The position numbers and the translations under genes are program-made. A DNA stretch of 64,000 bases from Actinomyces naeslundii. Lineage in GTDB: Bacteria; Actinomycetota; Actinomycetes; Actinomycetales; Actinomycetaceae. Below are positions 27,408 to 35,899 of the stretch, in pieces (position 1 is the stretch's first letter; each line of letters starts with the position of its first letter). The notes under the pieces were generated by a model. That model made no database searches, was not told the origin of the DNA, and saw only the letters and a list, made by a program, of their open reading frames with translations. Location of the stretch: assembly GCF_001956585.1 (NCBI RefSeq), contig NZ_MSRR01000006.1, positions 62,001 through 126,000 on the forward strand, read 5' to 3'.

Positions 27408-28370
27408 CTAGCAGTAGGCGGCTTCGTGCTCGAGGTGCGAGACGGGCTCGAGCTGGAGGGTCGCGTGCTGGATCTTGACCGGGAAGTGCTCGGCCACGCA
27501 GCTCTGGAGCCGGTCGAGGATCTCCTCGGTGTGACCGTCGCGCAGGCACTCGTCGCGGACGACGACGTGCGCGGTCAGCACCGGCATCCCCGAGGCAACG
27601 GTCCACGCGTGCAGGTCGTGGACCTCCTCGACGTGATCGACCCCGAGCATGTGGGTGCGTACCTGCGCCAGGTCCAGCTCCTTGGGCGTGAAGTCCATGA
27701 GGACCGCCAGGGCTGAACGCAGCAGCACCACTGCCCGGGGCAGGATGAGGACGGCGATCACGAGGGAGGCCACGGCGTCGGCCCGTGTCCACCCGGTCCG
27801 GGCCACCACGGCGGCCGCGATGATGACGCCCACCGATCCCAGGGCGTCGTTGAGGACCTCAAGGAAGGCGGCTTTCATATTGAGGTTGTCGCCGTGTCCG
27901 TCATGCCCCCGGCCGCCGGAGAGGACCAGCAGCGCGATGACGTTGGCCGCCAGTCCGATGACACCCATGATGAGCATGCCGGAGGCCTCGACCTGCGGGG
28001 CCACCAGCAGGTTGTGGACCGCCTTGAAGGCCACGAACACGCCGACGACGGCGAGCATGCCCGCCTGGAGCGCGGCCCCGATGACCTCGGCCCGGCGCAT
28101 CCCCCAGGTGGAGCGGTCCGTGGCCGGCCGCATGGACAGGTGCGCGGCGGTTAGGGCCATGATCAGGCCGACGACGTCGGTGAGCATGTGCCCGGCGTCG
28201 GCCAGGAGCGCCAGCGAGCCGGTCAGCAGCGCCATGACGATCTCGGCCACCAGGACGGTGACCGACAGGCACAGGGCGACCAGGAGCCGGCCGCGTGAGG
28301 CCCCGGCGCCGTGGCTGTGCGAGTGGCCGTGGGAGTGGTTGTGCTGCGCGTGGCTGTCCGGGGCGCTCAC
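27408..28370 (-). CDS. Cation diffusion facilitator (CzcD/ZitB-type zinc exporter)
   Basis: 320 residues. The N terminus is a His-rich cytoplasmic metal-binding stretch (H-N-H-S-H-G-H-S-H-S-H, about residues 10-20). Six transmembrane helices follow, with the transport-site motif D-A-G-H-M-L-T-D-V in helix 2 and a matching N-D-A-L/D pair in helix 5. The last ~90 residues are the cytoplasmic CDF dimerisation domain. It starts GTG 28370, overlapping the ArsR regulator stop by 4 bases. The pair forms an inducible metal (probably Zn or Cd/Co) efflux operon. Confidence 0.92.
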   Translation of the reverse strand: MSAPDSHAQHNHSHGHSHSHGAGASRGRLLVALCLSVTVLVAEIVMALLTGSLALLADAGHMLTDVVGLIMALTAAHLSMRPATDRSTWGMRRAEVIGAALQAGMLAVVGVFVAFKAVHNLLVAPQVEASGMLIMGVIGLAANVIALLVLSGGRGHDGHGDNLNMKAAFLEVLNDALGSVGVIIAAAVVARTGWTRADAVASLVIAVLILPRAVVLLRSALAVLMDFTPKELDLAQVRTHMLGVDHVEEVHDLHAWTVASGMPVLTAHVVVRDECLRDGHTEEILDRLQSCVAEHFPVKIQHATLQLEPVSHLEHEAAYC

Positions 28371-28738
28371 AGAGGGTCCTTGCCCTTGCTCGAGGCGTCT
28401 GCGGAGATGGTGGCGGACAGGGACTCTGCTGCGGTCAGGACCTGCTCGATGGCCTCGGGGTTCTCGATCCGGCTGACATTGGCCCGCCCGTGGGAGTGGC
28501 TGGAGATGAGGCCTGCGCTGCGCAGGATCGCCAGGTGCTGGGAGACAGTCGACTGGGCCAGGCCCAGGTGCTCGGTCAGCTCCACGACCCGGTGCTCACC
28601 GCCATGGAGGTGACGCAGGATCGCCAGACGGGTGGCGTCCCCCAGGACGTCGAGCAGGGAGGCCACGGTGGAGGCCTCGTGCACGGCGCCGTGGTCCTGC
28701 GAACGATCCTCGGGGAGCAGTCCATGTTTCATCGTCAT
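28367..28738 (-). CDS. ArsR/SmtB-family metal-responsive repressor
   Basis: 123-residue winged-helix regulator. The helix-turn-helix is L-A-Q-S-T-V-S-Q-H-L-A-I-L. The N-terminal D-A-T-R-L-A-I-L-R-H-L-H segment is the SmtB alpha-helix opening. Histidines near the N terminus (H5, H16, H20) and within S-S-H-S-H-G-R after the wing could bind metal. The Cys-x-Cys site of ArsR/CadC is absent. Translationally coupled to the cation exporter, it probably derepresses it when zinc is high. The start is preceded by a good promoter with only 6 bases between -10 and ATG. Confidence 0.9.
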   Translation of the reverse strand: MTMKHGLLPEDRSQDHGAVHEASTVASLLDVLGDATRLAILRHLHGGEHRVVELTEHLGLAQSTVSQHLAILRSAGLISSHSHGRANVSRIENPEAIEQVLTAAESLSATISADASSKGKDPL

Positions 28739-28744
28739 ACGACG

Positions 28745-28774
28745 ATGCTATTCGTGGCTGCCGATGATGTGCAA
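28745..28774 (-). promoter_or_regulatory. Promoter for the ArsR-exporter operon, leaderless
   Basis: On the minus strand TTGCAC, 18 bases, TAGCAT, 6 bases, then ATG at 28738. Half-sites CGTC...GACG across the start codon could be the repressor operator. Confidence 0.55.
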
Positions 28775-28834
28775 GGGGTGCAGGCCTGGCCCGGCCGTGT
28801 CAATGAGCACCAAATGAGCACCAGGCGAGGCCGC

Positions 28835-30460
28835 TTAGGCGATGAGGCCGCTCACCCAGGCCTCGACCTCCTCCACGGTGCGTGGCACGTCCTGGGTGAG
28901 TCGCTCCACGCTGCCGTCCTCGCGCACAACGACGTCGTCCTCGATGCGCACGCCGGTGCCTCGCATCTCCTCTGGCACCAGCAGGTCGTCCTCGCGGAAG
29001 TACAGACCCGGCTCGATGGTGAAGCACATGCCCGGCCTGAGCTCGGCATCCATGTACATCTCGCGGCGCGCCTGCGCGCAGTCGTGGACGTCCAGGCCCA
29101 GGTGGTGGCTGGTGCCGTGCACCATCCAGCGGCGGTGGTACTGGCCCTCGGGAGCCAGTGAGTCCGCGGCGCTCACGCCCTCGGGCAGCATCCCCCACTC
29201 CTCCAGGCGGGCGGCGATCACCTCCATGGCCGCGGCGTGCACGTCCTTGAAGCGGCAGCCCGGGGTGCCCGCCCGGGCGAAGGCGGCGTCGGCGGCATCG
29301 AGGACCGCCTGGTAGATCCGGCGCTGGGCCTCGGTGAAGCGGCCGTCCACCGGGATCGTGCGGGTGACGTCGGCGGTGTAGAGGGAGTCGACCTCGACGC
29401 CGGCGTCGACCAGGACCAGCTGGCCGGGCTCGACGGCGCCGTCGTTGTTGATCCAGTGCAGCGTGTTGGCGTGGTTGCCGGCCGCGGCGATCGTGTCGTA
29501 ACCCAGGCCGTTGCCCTCCTCACGGGCCTTGGCTCCGAAGGCCCCCTCCAGGACCCGCTCTCCGCGCCAGTGACCGCGGGCCCGTGGGATGGAACGGATG
29601 AGGTCGTCGAAGCCCGCCTTGGTGGCGGCGACGGCGGCGCGCAGCTGGTCGATCTCCCAGGGGTCCTTGACCAGGCGGAGCTCGCTGGCGGCCTCGGCCA
29701 GGCCGGCGTCGACCTCGGTGGCGGTCTGGCCGGTCTCCAACCCGACCTGCTGACGGATGGTGGTCACCAGAGCAGTGACGGCCTCATCGGCCTCGGCGAC
29801 GACGCGCAGCTGGACCGCGCCGGGGCCCGCGTCCTTGGCCAGGGCGTCAGGCAGGGAGTCGATGTGGGCGCAGCGCATGCCGGTGGCCGACTCGACCTCC
29901 TCCAGAGAGGGACGTACTCCCACCCACAGCTCGCCGTAGCGGGGATCGCCGTAGAACTCCTGGCTGGAGCGCGAGGCCCGAGGACGGAAGTAGAGGACTG
30001 CCTCGTGCGTCGGGGTGTCCGGGGCCTGCGCAGCAGCCGCCTTGGTGCCCGTTTCCCGGCCGGGTGCAGAGAGGGGCTCCAGGACCAGGACGGCGTCGGG
30101 CTCGAAGTCCGTGCCGGTCCCGGCCAGGTGGGCGAAGGCGCTGTGCGGGCGGAAGCGGTAGTCGCAGTCGTTGTTGCGCACCTTGAGCGTCCCCGCCGGC
30201 AGCACCAGTCGCTCGCCGGGGAAGAGCGATCCCAGGGCCTCGCGCCGCGCTGCCGCCCACGGGGCCGCCTCGCTGCGGGAGGGCAGCCCCTCAGGACGAG
30301 GACCCCAGCCCGAGCCGATGAAGTCCCTGAAGGCCTGGTTATCGGGCTGGCGGGACCGGTTGGACCCACGCGCCGCCAGGGACTGGGGGGCCTCCTGGGA
30401 GGAGCTGGGCGTGGAGGCGTCGTCGGAGGGGCGGTCGTCCGCAGGAGAAGTCGATGTCAT
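28835..30460 (-). CDS. pepP: Xaa-Pro aminopeptidase (M24B family)
   Basis: 541 residues from ATG 30460. It has an N-terminal creatinase-like domain (about 45-230) and a C-terminal pita-bread metalloprotease. Metal ligands are recognisable in L-V-D-A-G-V-E-V-D and T-A-D-V-T-R-T (two Asp), H-G-T-S-H-H-L-G (His), T-I-E-P-G-L-Y-F (Glu) and V-R-I-E-D-D (Glu). It releases N-terminal residues preceding proline. The first ~45 residues are Ser/Asp/Pro-rich and outside the domain. Minus-strand GATGAT lies 6 bases before the ATG. Monocistronic. Confidence 0.92.
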   Translation of the reverse strand: MTSTSPADDRPSDDASTPSSSQEAPQSLAARGSNRSRQPDNQAFRDFIGSGWGPRPEGLPSRSEAAPWAAARREALGSLFPGERLVLPAGTLKVRNNDCDYRFRPHSAFAHLAGTGTDFEPDAVLVLEPLSAPGRETGTKAAAAQAPDTPTHEAVLYFRPRASRSSQEFYGDPRYGELWVGVRPSLEEVESATGMRCAHIDSLPDALAKDAGPGAVQLRVVAEADEAVTALVTTIRQQVGLETGQTATEVDAGLAEAASELRLVKDPWEIDQLRAAVAATKAGFDDLIRSIPRARGHWRGERVLEGAFGAKAREEGNGLGYDTIAAAGNHANTLHWINNDGAVEPGQLVLVDAGVEVDSLYTADVTRTIPVDGRFTEAQRRIYQAVLDAADAAFARAGTPGCRFKDVHAAAMEVIAARLEEWGMLPEGVSAADSLAPEGQYHRRWMVHGTSHHLGLDVHDCAQARREMYMDAELRPGMCFTIEPGLYFREDDLLVPEEMRGTGVRIEDDVVVREDGSVERLTQDVPRTVEEVEAWVSGLIA

Positions 30461-30554
30461 AGGGGCATCATCGCACCGTCGAGCCGTCGCTGGGGCGGGG
30501 AGCGGCACAAGCGGCTGAGGGAACGGTTGAGGCGGCGCTCGAGGAGAACCAGAC

Positions 30555-31667
30555 CTACGAGTCGGCCGGGAAGCGCACCTCCACCTGTCGGCGAGCCTCC
30601 TCCAGCGCGGCTATCGCCGCCACCGAGCTGCTGAGTGGGTGCAGCTCGGACTCGTTCGCTCCGGTGCGAACCAGGCGGCAGACCTCGGCCACCTCGTAGG
30701 CGAGCTGATGCCCGGGCCCCGGCTCCTTGCGCTCGACCGACAGGTCCTCGCGCCCCTGCGCCCCCTGAGCCGCGTCACCGTTCGCCGTCGGCCCGCGCAG
30801 CTCGATCCGCTCGGGCCACTGGCAGTCATCAATGGCCACGACGTCACGGTCCGAGGCGAAGGTAGACTCCGTCCCCGGTGAGGTCTTGGAGTGCAGGCAG
30901 ACGACCTCCATCCCCGCGTGCTCGCCGGAGTCATAGGACAGGATGACGGTGCCCCGCACGTCGACGCCGGAGCTCAGCAGCTCTCCCGTGGCCGTCACTC
31001 GGTCCGGTTCCCCGAAGAGGTGGATGGCCAGGCTGACCGGGTAGATGCCCAGGTCCATGAGGGATCCGCCGCCCAGGGCCGGATCGAAGGCCGGCGGCAG
31101 ATGTCCGGCCCGGTAGGCCTCCATCCGCGAGGAGAACTGCTCCTTGGACAGCACCACTCGATGCAGCCGGCCCAGCCGAGGAAGGACGTCGCGCAGCCGA
31201 GCCACGCCCGGCTCGAAGGCGGAGAGCCATCCCTCCATGAGGAAGCGGCCGGCCCGCCTGGCCGCCTCCACCATCGCGTGGGCCTGGGCGGCCGTCAGCG
31301 CGAAGGGCTTCTCCACCAGGACGTGGAAACCGGCCTCCAGCGCCGCGATCGTATGCTCCGCGTGCAGAGAGTTGGGCGAACCCACGTAGACGACGTCGAT
31401 CGGGGCCTCGGAGTCCGGGCCATGGGCGGCGAGCATCTCCTCAAGCGATGCGTGGGCGTGGGAAATCCCGTGCTCCTGGGCGAAAGCGGCGGCGCGCTCG
31501 CGGTGGGCGGAGGTGACAGCCACGATCTGGGCGGCCGGCTCCCGCGAGACGGCCTCGGCGAACCAGCGGGCGATGAAGCCGGCCCCGATCACTCCGAAGC
31601 GGACCGGGGCGTCGTCGGTGTGCTGTGCAGCGGGTGCGGTGTTCGTCGTGCGGCTCAGATCACTCAT
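30555..31667 (-). CDS. Gfo/Idh/MocA family NAD(P)-dependent oxidoreductase
   Basis: 370 residues from ATG 31667. The Rossmann motif G-V-I-G-A-G-F-I-A begins near residue 25. V-E-K-P-F-A-L-T near residue 120 contains the conserved E-K-P lysine, and the second domain is the usual open sheet. The family acts on sugars, inositols or trans-dihydrodiols; the substrate is unknown here. It is divergent from the PHP-domain gene with only 36 bases between start codons, so their promoters must overlap. Confidence 0.88.
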   Translation of the reverse strand: MSDLSRTTNTAPAAQHTDDAPVRFGVIGAGFIARWFAEAVSREPAAQIVAVTSAHRERAAAFAQEHGISHAHASLEEMLAAHGPDSEAPIDVVYVGSPNSLHAEHTIAALEAGFHVLVEKPFALTAAQAHAMVEAARRAGRFLMEGWLSAFEPGVARLRDVLPRLGRLHRVVLSKEQFSSRMEAYRAGHLPPAFDPALGGGSLMDLGIYPVSLAIHLFGEPDRVTATGELLSSGVDVRGTVILSYDSGEHAGMEVVCLHSKTSPGTESTFASDRDVVAIDDCQWPERIELRGPTANGDAAQGAQGREDLSVERKEPGPGHQLAYEVAEVCRLVRTGANESELHPLSSSVAAIAALEEARRQVEVRFPADS

Positions 31668-31691
31668 GCCGTCCAGTCTCCCACGCCTCCC

Positions 31692-31697
31692 TACACT
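31692..31697 (+). promoter_or_regulatory. -10 box for the leaderless PHP-domain gene
   Basis: TACACT followed by 6 bases and the GTG at 31704. The element lies inside the 36-base gap to the divergent oxidoreductase. Confidence 0.5.
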
Positions 31698-31703
31698 GTC
31701 CTG

Positions 31704-32549
31704 GTGCGCATCGACCCCCACACTCACTCGGCCTGCTCCGACGGCACTGACTCACCCGCCGAGCTCATGGTCCAGGCGGCCGGGGCGGGCCTCGACGTCG
31801 TCGGACTGACGGACCACGACACGATGGCCGGCTGGGACGAGGCGGCGTGCGCCGTGCCGGCCACCGGCGTCGCCCTCCTGCGCGGCACCGAGATCTCCTG
31901 CGCCGCACAGGGCGTCACTCTCCACCTGCTGTCCTACCTGCACCGGGCCGACGACCCCGGTCTCGGTGAGGCCTTCGCCCGCGCGCGCACCTCACGGGGC
32001 ACCCGCGCGCAGCGGATGGTTGAGCGCCTCGGTGAGGACTACCCGATCACCTGGGAGGACGTTGTGACCCAGTCAGCCGGCACCCACACGATCGGCCGGC
32101 CCCACATCGCCGACGCCCTCGTGGCCGCCGGGTCCTTCCCCGATCGCAACGCCGCCTTCGCCGGGCCGCTCGCCACCTCCTCCCCCTACTACGTCCATCA
32201 CTGGGCACTGGACCCGGTCGAGGCCTGTCGCCTGGTGCGCGCCGCCGGCGGGGTCCCGGTGGCCGCCCACCCGCGCGCCTCCTCGCGCCAGCGCCGCCTC
32301 GTGCCCGATGAGGTCTTCGCCGAGATGGCCGATGTCGGACTGGCCGCCCTGGAGATGCATCATCGGGACCAGACTCCCGAGCAGCGCGAGCAGGTCCGTG
32401 TCCTGGCCCAGCGCCTGGGCCTGGGGCTGTCGGGGGCCTCGGACTACCACGGCACCGGTAAGCCCAACCGCCTGGGGGAGAACCTCATGCCGCCCGAGCT
32501 CCTGGAACAGATCGTCGACGAGGGCGTCCTCGACCTCGTCAAGCCCTGA
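31704..32549 (+). CDS. PHP-domain phosphoesterase (RNase AM/nucleoside 3',5'-bisphosphate phosphatase type)
   Basis: 281 residues from GTG 31704, in frame with a much longer open reading frame that is antisense to the oxidoreductase. The trinuclear metal motifs of the PHP family are visible: D-P-H-T-H-S at residues 4-9, L-T-D-H-D-T near residue 37, E-I-S-C, H in A-A-H-P-R and G-A-S-D-Y-H-G near the C terminus. The YciV/TrpH branch removes 3'-phosphate from nucleoside 3',5'-bisphosphates or trims RNA 5' ends. MarC follows. Confidence 0.88.
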   Translation: MRIDPHTHSACSDGTDSPAELMVQAAGAGLDVVGLTDHDTMAGWDEAACAVPATGVALLRGTEISCAAQGVTLHLLSYLHRADDPGLGEAFARARTSRGTRAQRMVERLGEDYPITWEDVVTQSAGTHTIGRPHIADALVAAGSFPDRNAAFAGPLATSSPYYVHHWALDPVEACRLVRAAGGVPVAAHPRASSRQRRLVPDEVFAEMADVGLAALEMHHRDQTPEQREQVRVLAQRLGLGLSGASDYHGTGKPNRLGENLMPPELLEQIVDEGVLDLVKP

Positions 32550-32581
32550 GTCGTGCCCTGACTCCTACCGGTCGCCGGTGA

Positions 32582-32587
32582 TAGAAA
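32582..32587 (+). promoter_or_regulatory. -10-like hexamer before marC
   Basis: TAGAAA, 6 bases, then ATG 32594. The last position departs from the consensus, but the spacing matches the other leaderless genes in this window. Confidence 0.3.
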
Positions 32588-32593
32588 GCCACT

Positions 32594-33220
32594 ATGCAGT
32601 CCGTCTTCGAGCCCACGGTCTTCGCCACGACCTTCATGACGCTCCTGGTCATCCAGGACCCCCTGGGAGCCATCCCGATCTTCCTGTCCCTGACCTCGCG
32701 GCAGACCCCCACTGAGCGGGCCGCCTCCGCGCGCCAGGCCACGGTCGTCTCCTTCGGCGTCATCCTGCTCTTCGCGGTCTTCGGCCGCTATATCCTGAAG
32801 TTCCTGGGCATCTCGGTGCCCTCCCTCCAGGTGGCCGGCGGGTTGCTCCTCCTCCTGGTGGCCCTCGAGCTGCTGACCGACAAGGCCGATGAGAGCCCCG
32901 ACCCCGACGCCGTCACCTCCAACGCCGCCCTCGTCCCCTTGGGCACGCCCCTGCTGGCCGGCCCGGGTGCGATCGTCGCCGCCATGGTCGCGGTGGACGC
33001 CACCGGCGGCGGCGCGGCCGGATGGGTCTCGGTGACGGCCGCGATCATCGGCACGCATATCGTCGTCTGGATCTCGCTGCGCTTCTCCCTGGGACTCAAC
33101 CGGGTACTGGGTACCTCCGGTATCCGAATCCTCACCCGGGTCATGGGACTGCTTCTGGCGGCCATCGCCGTCCAGATCATGGCCGACGGCGTCTTCGCCT
33201 TCCTGGAGACCCGCCTCTGA
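32594..33220 (+). CDS. MarC family integral membrane protein
   Basis: 208 residues with six hydrophobic helices. Typical MarC sequence features are V-I-Q-D-P-L-G-A-I-P-I-F near residue 20, G-I-S-V-P-S-L-Q-V-A-G-G-L-L-L near residue 75 and A-L-V-P-L-G-T-P-L-L-A-G-P-G near residue 112. The function of MarC is unresolved. It follows the PHP gene by 45 bases and may share its transcript. Confidence 0.9.
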   Translation: MQSVFEPTVFATTFMTLLVIQDPLGAIPIFLSLTSRQTPTERAASARQATVVSFGVILLFAVFGRYILKFLGISVPSLQVAGGLLLLLVALELLTDKADESPDPDAVTSNAALVPLGTPLLAGPGAIVAAMVAVDATGGGAAGWVSVTAAIIGTHIVVWISLRFSLGLNRVLGTSGIRILTRVMGLLLAAIAVQIMADGVFAFLETRL

Positions 33221-33235
33221 CCCGGGGTCGACGTC

Positions 33236-33297
33236 GGGGCCGCCGTCGCCGGCGGCCCCGGGCTGCTCAGGCCTACTCAGGCCTACTCAGGCCTGCT
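33236..33297. repeat. Hairpin and tandem decamer at the end of the helicase gene
   Basis: GGGGCCGCC and GGCGGCCCC form a 9-bp hairpin between the convergent marC and helicase genes. Next to it the decamer CTCAGGCCTA is repeated three times, the last copy changed at the end. The helicase stop codon lies within the array, so slippage would alter the C terminus. Coordinates may be off by one base. Confidence 0.45.
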
Positions 33298-34969
33298 CGC
33301 CGGCCGACCCGTCGACAGGGCGACCACCGCGAGTGCGCTTGCGGGTGCGTTTGCGCCGGGGCTTCGCCTCGTCATCGGCCGAGCGTCGGGAGCGTGAGCG
33401 CTCACCGCGCTTGGTGTCCCTGCTGCCGCGGCTCCGCTGGCTGTTGCCGTCGCGCCCACCGCGCCCGCCCTGCCGACCGGACTGCTTGCGTCCGCGCCTG
33501 CCGGTCTCGCCCAGGTCCTCGATCTCCTCGGCGTCCAGGCCCTCCAGGGTGCGCTTGTGACGGGGGAGACGACCAGTGACCTTCTCGGGGATCGACAGAT
33601 CGGAGAAGAGGTGCTCACTGGTGTGGTAGGTCTCCACGGGCTCCTCGATGGGCAGGCCGAGGGCCTTGGCGATGATCCGCCATCGCGGCACGTCGTCCCA
33701 GTCCACGAAGGTGACGGCCGTCCCGGAGTTGCCGGCGCGGCCAGTGCGTCCGATGCGGTGGACGTAGATCTTCTCGTCCTCGGGGCACTGGTAGTTGATG
33801 ACGTGGGTGACGTCGTCGACGTCGATACCGCGGGCGGCCACGTCAGTGGCCACGAGCACGTCGACCTTGCCGTTGCGGAAGGCGCGCAGCGCCTGCTCCC
33901 GGGCTCCCTGGCCGAGGTCGCCATGGAGGGCCGCGGTGGCGAAGCCGCGTGAGCGCAGGTCGTCGGCCACCCGGGCCGCCGTGCGCTTGGTACGCGCGAA
34001 GATGATGGTGCGTCCGCGTCCCTCGGCCTGGAGGATCCGGGAGACGACCTCCACCTTGTTCATCGAGTGGGTGCGGTAGACGACCTGCTGAACCGTCTGG
34101 ACCGTCATCCCCTCATCGCCCGGGTCCTGGGCGCGGATGTGGGTGGGGCGGGTCATGTAGCGGCGCGCCAGGGCGACCACCGCGCCGGGCATGGTGGCGC
34201 TGAAGAGCATCGTGTGGCGGTCGGTACGGGTGCGGGCCAGGATCTTCTCCACGTCGGGCAGGAAGCCCAGGTCCAGCATCTCGTCGGCCTCATCCAGGAC
34301 GACGGTGGTCACGTGAGCCAGGTCCAGCACACCGCGGTCCATGAGGTCGATGAGCCGGCCGGGCGTTCCCACGACGACCTCGGCTCCCCGCCCGAGGTCC
34401 TCGATCTGGGGCTCGTAGGCGCGTCCGCCGTAGACCTGGACGATACGCACGGTGCGCTTCGCGGCAGCCGTGGTCAGCTCCTCGGCGACCTGCTTGGCGA
34501 GCTCGCGGGTGGGCAGGATGACCAGACCCTGGGGGCTGCCGGAGGCGGGATCCTCGTCCCAGCCCTCCTCCCCGGGGCCCAGGGTGTCCATGAGCAGGGG
34601 GATGCCGAAGCCCAGGGTCTTGCCGGTACCGGTCTTGGCCTGACCAATGATGTCCTGCCCCTCCAGGGCCACCGGCAGGGTGAGGGCCTGGATGGGGAAG
34701 GGGTGGGTGATGCCCTTGGCGCCCAGGGCCTCGCAGATCTCCGGCTCGACGCCGAAGTCGGCGAAGGTCTTGCGGGTCAGGTCGGTCGAGTCGCCCTCGT
34801 CAGTGATGTCGGGAGTGGCCTCGTCCAGGACCGGGGCGTGGGCGCCGGCCGTCTCGATGATCCCGGACATGGCGGTAGTGGCGGCGTCGGCGCCGTCGGT
34901 GGTGGTCTGCTCGTCTGTGGAGTTGTTCGCGGGCTCGACGTCGTCGGCCCCGTGCTGCTCGTTGGTCAC
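33287..34969 (-). CDS. DEAD-box ATP-dependent RNA helicase
   Basis: 560 residues. The full motif set is visible: Q motif G-I-T-H-P-F-P-I-Q, motif I A-K-T-G-T-G-K-T, Ia P-T-R-E-L-A-K-Q, II D-E-A-D, III S-A-T, and VI H-R-I-G-R-T-G-R-A-G. An N-terminal ~70-residue acidic/Thr-rich extension precedes the core. A basic Arg/Gly/Ser-rich tail (last ~80 residues) should bind RNA. It is similar to actinobacterial RhlE/CshA proteins. The GTG start is preceded by AAGGAA. A cold or stress RNA-remodelling role is likely. Confidence 0.93.
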   Translation of the reverse strand: MTNEQHGADDVEPANNSTDEQTTTDGADAATTAMSGIIETAGAHAPVLDEATPDITDEGDSTDLTRKTFADFGVEPEICEALGAKGITHPFPIQALTLPVALEGQDIIGQAKTGTGKTLGFGIPLLMDTLGPGEEGWDEDPASGSPQGLVILPTRELAKQVAEELTTAAAKRTVRIVQVYGGRAYEPQIEDLGRGAEVVVGTPGRLIDLMDRGVLDLAHVTTVVLDEADEMLDLGFLPDVEKILARTRTDRHTMLFSATMPGAVVALARRYMTRPTHIRAQDPGDEGMTVQTVQQVVYRTHSMNKVEVVSRILQAEGRGRTIIFARTKRTAARVADDLRSRGFATAALHGDLGQGAREQALRAFRNGKVDVLVATDVAARGIDVDDVTHVINYQCPEDEKIYVHRIGRTGRAGNSGTAVTFVDWDDVPRWRIIAKALGLPIEEPVETYHTSEHLFSDLSIPEKVTGRLPRHKRTLEGLDAEEIEDLGETGRRGRKQSGRQGGRGGRDGNSQRSRGSRDTKRGERSRSRRSADDEAKPRRKRTRKRTRGGRPVDGSAGEQA

Positions 34970-35421
34970 GAGGTTCCTTGTCTTCTGTTCAGGTTGTTCC
35001 GGTCCGGCGCGGGTATCGCTCGCGCGCTCAGATCAGGTGCGCTGCGTTGGCGGAGGCGCCGTCGGGGTGGCAGCCGATCGCGAGTCATATCTGAGTCCAT
35101 CTGACGACCGGGCAACCATGGACCTCGTCAGCGTAGCGGGTTTCCAACGTATTCGCGTCGCTCGGCGGCGTCATGACGCCTTGGGTGTGGGCGATGTCAC
35201 GGTGGTGGCAGGAGGTGTGGACATAACAGGGGTCGTGTGCGGAATGTCGGGCGGAGTGGGTCCTGCATTGCGTGCGCGTCCCCATGTGGTGCGACGTTCA
35301 AGTAAAACCTCTCTGGCAATTCATTGAAAAGTGACTGATGGGGGTGAGGTCAGAAGATTGCGCTGTTACCATAAAAATATCCGAACGTGTTGCGTGAGTC
35401 TCATGCGGGAGGGATCTGGGT
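34970..35421. other. 452-base intergenic region with falling GC
   Basis: No gene that I can support. The first ~250 bases have host-like composition. From about 35290 the sequence becomes AT-richer, marking the left edge of the atypical cassette. A candidate -10 (TACCAT, 35367-35372) lies 50 bases before the secreted-protein start. A 66-codon open frame on the minus strand (35085-35285) has no recognisable feature. Confidence 0.5.
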
Positions 35422-35880
35422 ATGCGCCACTGCAAGCGAGGTGTAGTTGCTCTATTGATGGTAGGGCTGATCTCGATTGTTGTTCCAGTTGGAGATGCGG
35501 TAGCTGTTGGTTGGGGGCCGTTGCGCTCAGTCTATAATGGCATCGAGCGAGTGAGAGGGGATGGATATTTTTTTAACTCAGGTAACTCGTCTGCTGTAAC
35601 TCAGTATAACCTGACAGATTCTAGGGATGACGGTAATACCGTCTATGGTTACACTACGGGTAGTATTTTTAAGAATAACGCCGATGGTGCGAGTTCCTGG
35701 GATAACCTAGGTGGTTATTCTACTCCGGAAATTAAGAATACTACGGCGACGATGTATACCTCATTTCCTCTGAGTGGGACTGGTTCGCGCGCGAGGGGTG
35801 CTGTGATGGTTTGCGCTCAGATGGGGTTTCCCGTTCCTGACTCCTGTTCGGATAGCGCATTCCCTAGTTTTGACTATTAA
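35422..35880 (+). CDS. Small secreted protein, candidate toxin/bacteriocin-like factor, unknown family
   Basis: 152 residues. A Sec signal peptide (basic M-R-H-C-K-R, then a hydrophobic core to about residue 24) should be cut near A28. The mature ~124 residues are rich in Asn, Ser, Thr, Gly and Tyr, with aromatic Y-F-F and Y-G-Y-T-T clusters. They end with C131 and C142, a likely disulfide loop. A GGGAGG ribosome site precedes the ATG. Codon use is AT-rich, unlike the flanking genes. The ABC ATPase gene follows 19 bases after the stop. The layout recalls lactococcin-972-type cassettes, but I cannot match the sequence to that family. Confidence 0.72.
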   Translation: MRHCKRGVVALLMVGLISIVVPVGDAVAVGWGPLRSVYNGIERVRGDGYFFNSGNSSAVTQYNLTDSRDDGNTVYGYTTGSIFKNNADGASSWDNLGGYSTPEIKNTTATMYTSFPLSGTGSRARGAVMVCAQMGFPVPDSCSDSAFPSFDY

Positions 35881-35899
35881 TCCATTGAATTCGGAAAGC

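Noticed and set aside
30891-31703. Long upstream extension of the PHP-domain gene
   Set aside because: The extension is antisense to the oxidoreductase gene and lacks homology. The PHP domain begins at GTG 31704, which has a correctly spaced -10 box.
35422-35880. Lactococcin 972 family assignment for the small secreted protein
   Set aside because: Gene order is similar, but I cannot see the family's conserved pattern in the mature sequence, so the call stays at unknown secreted protein.
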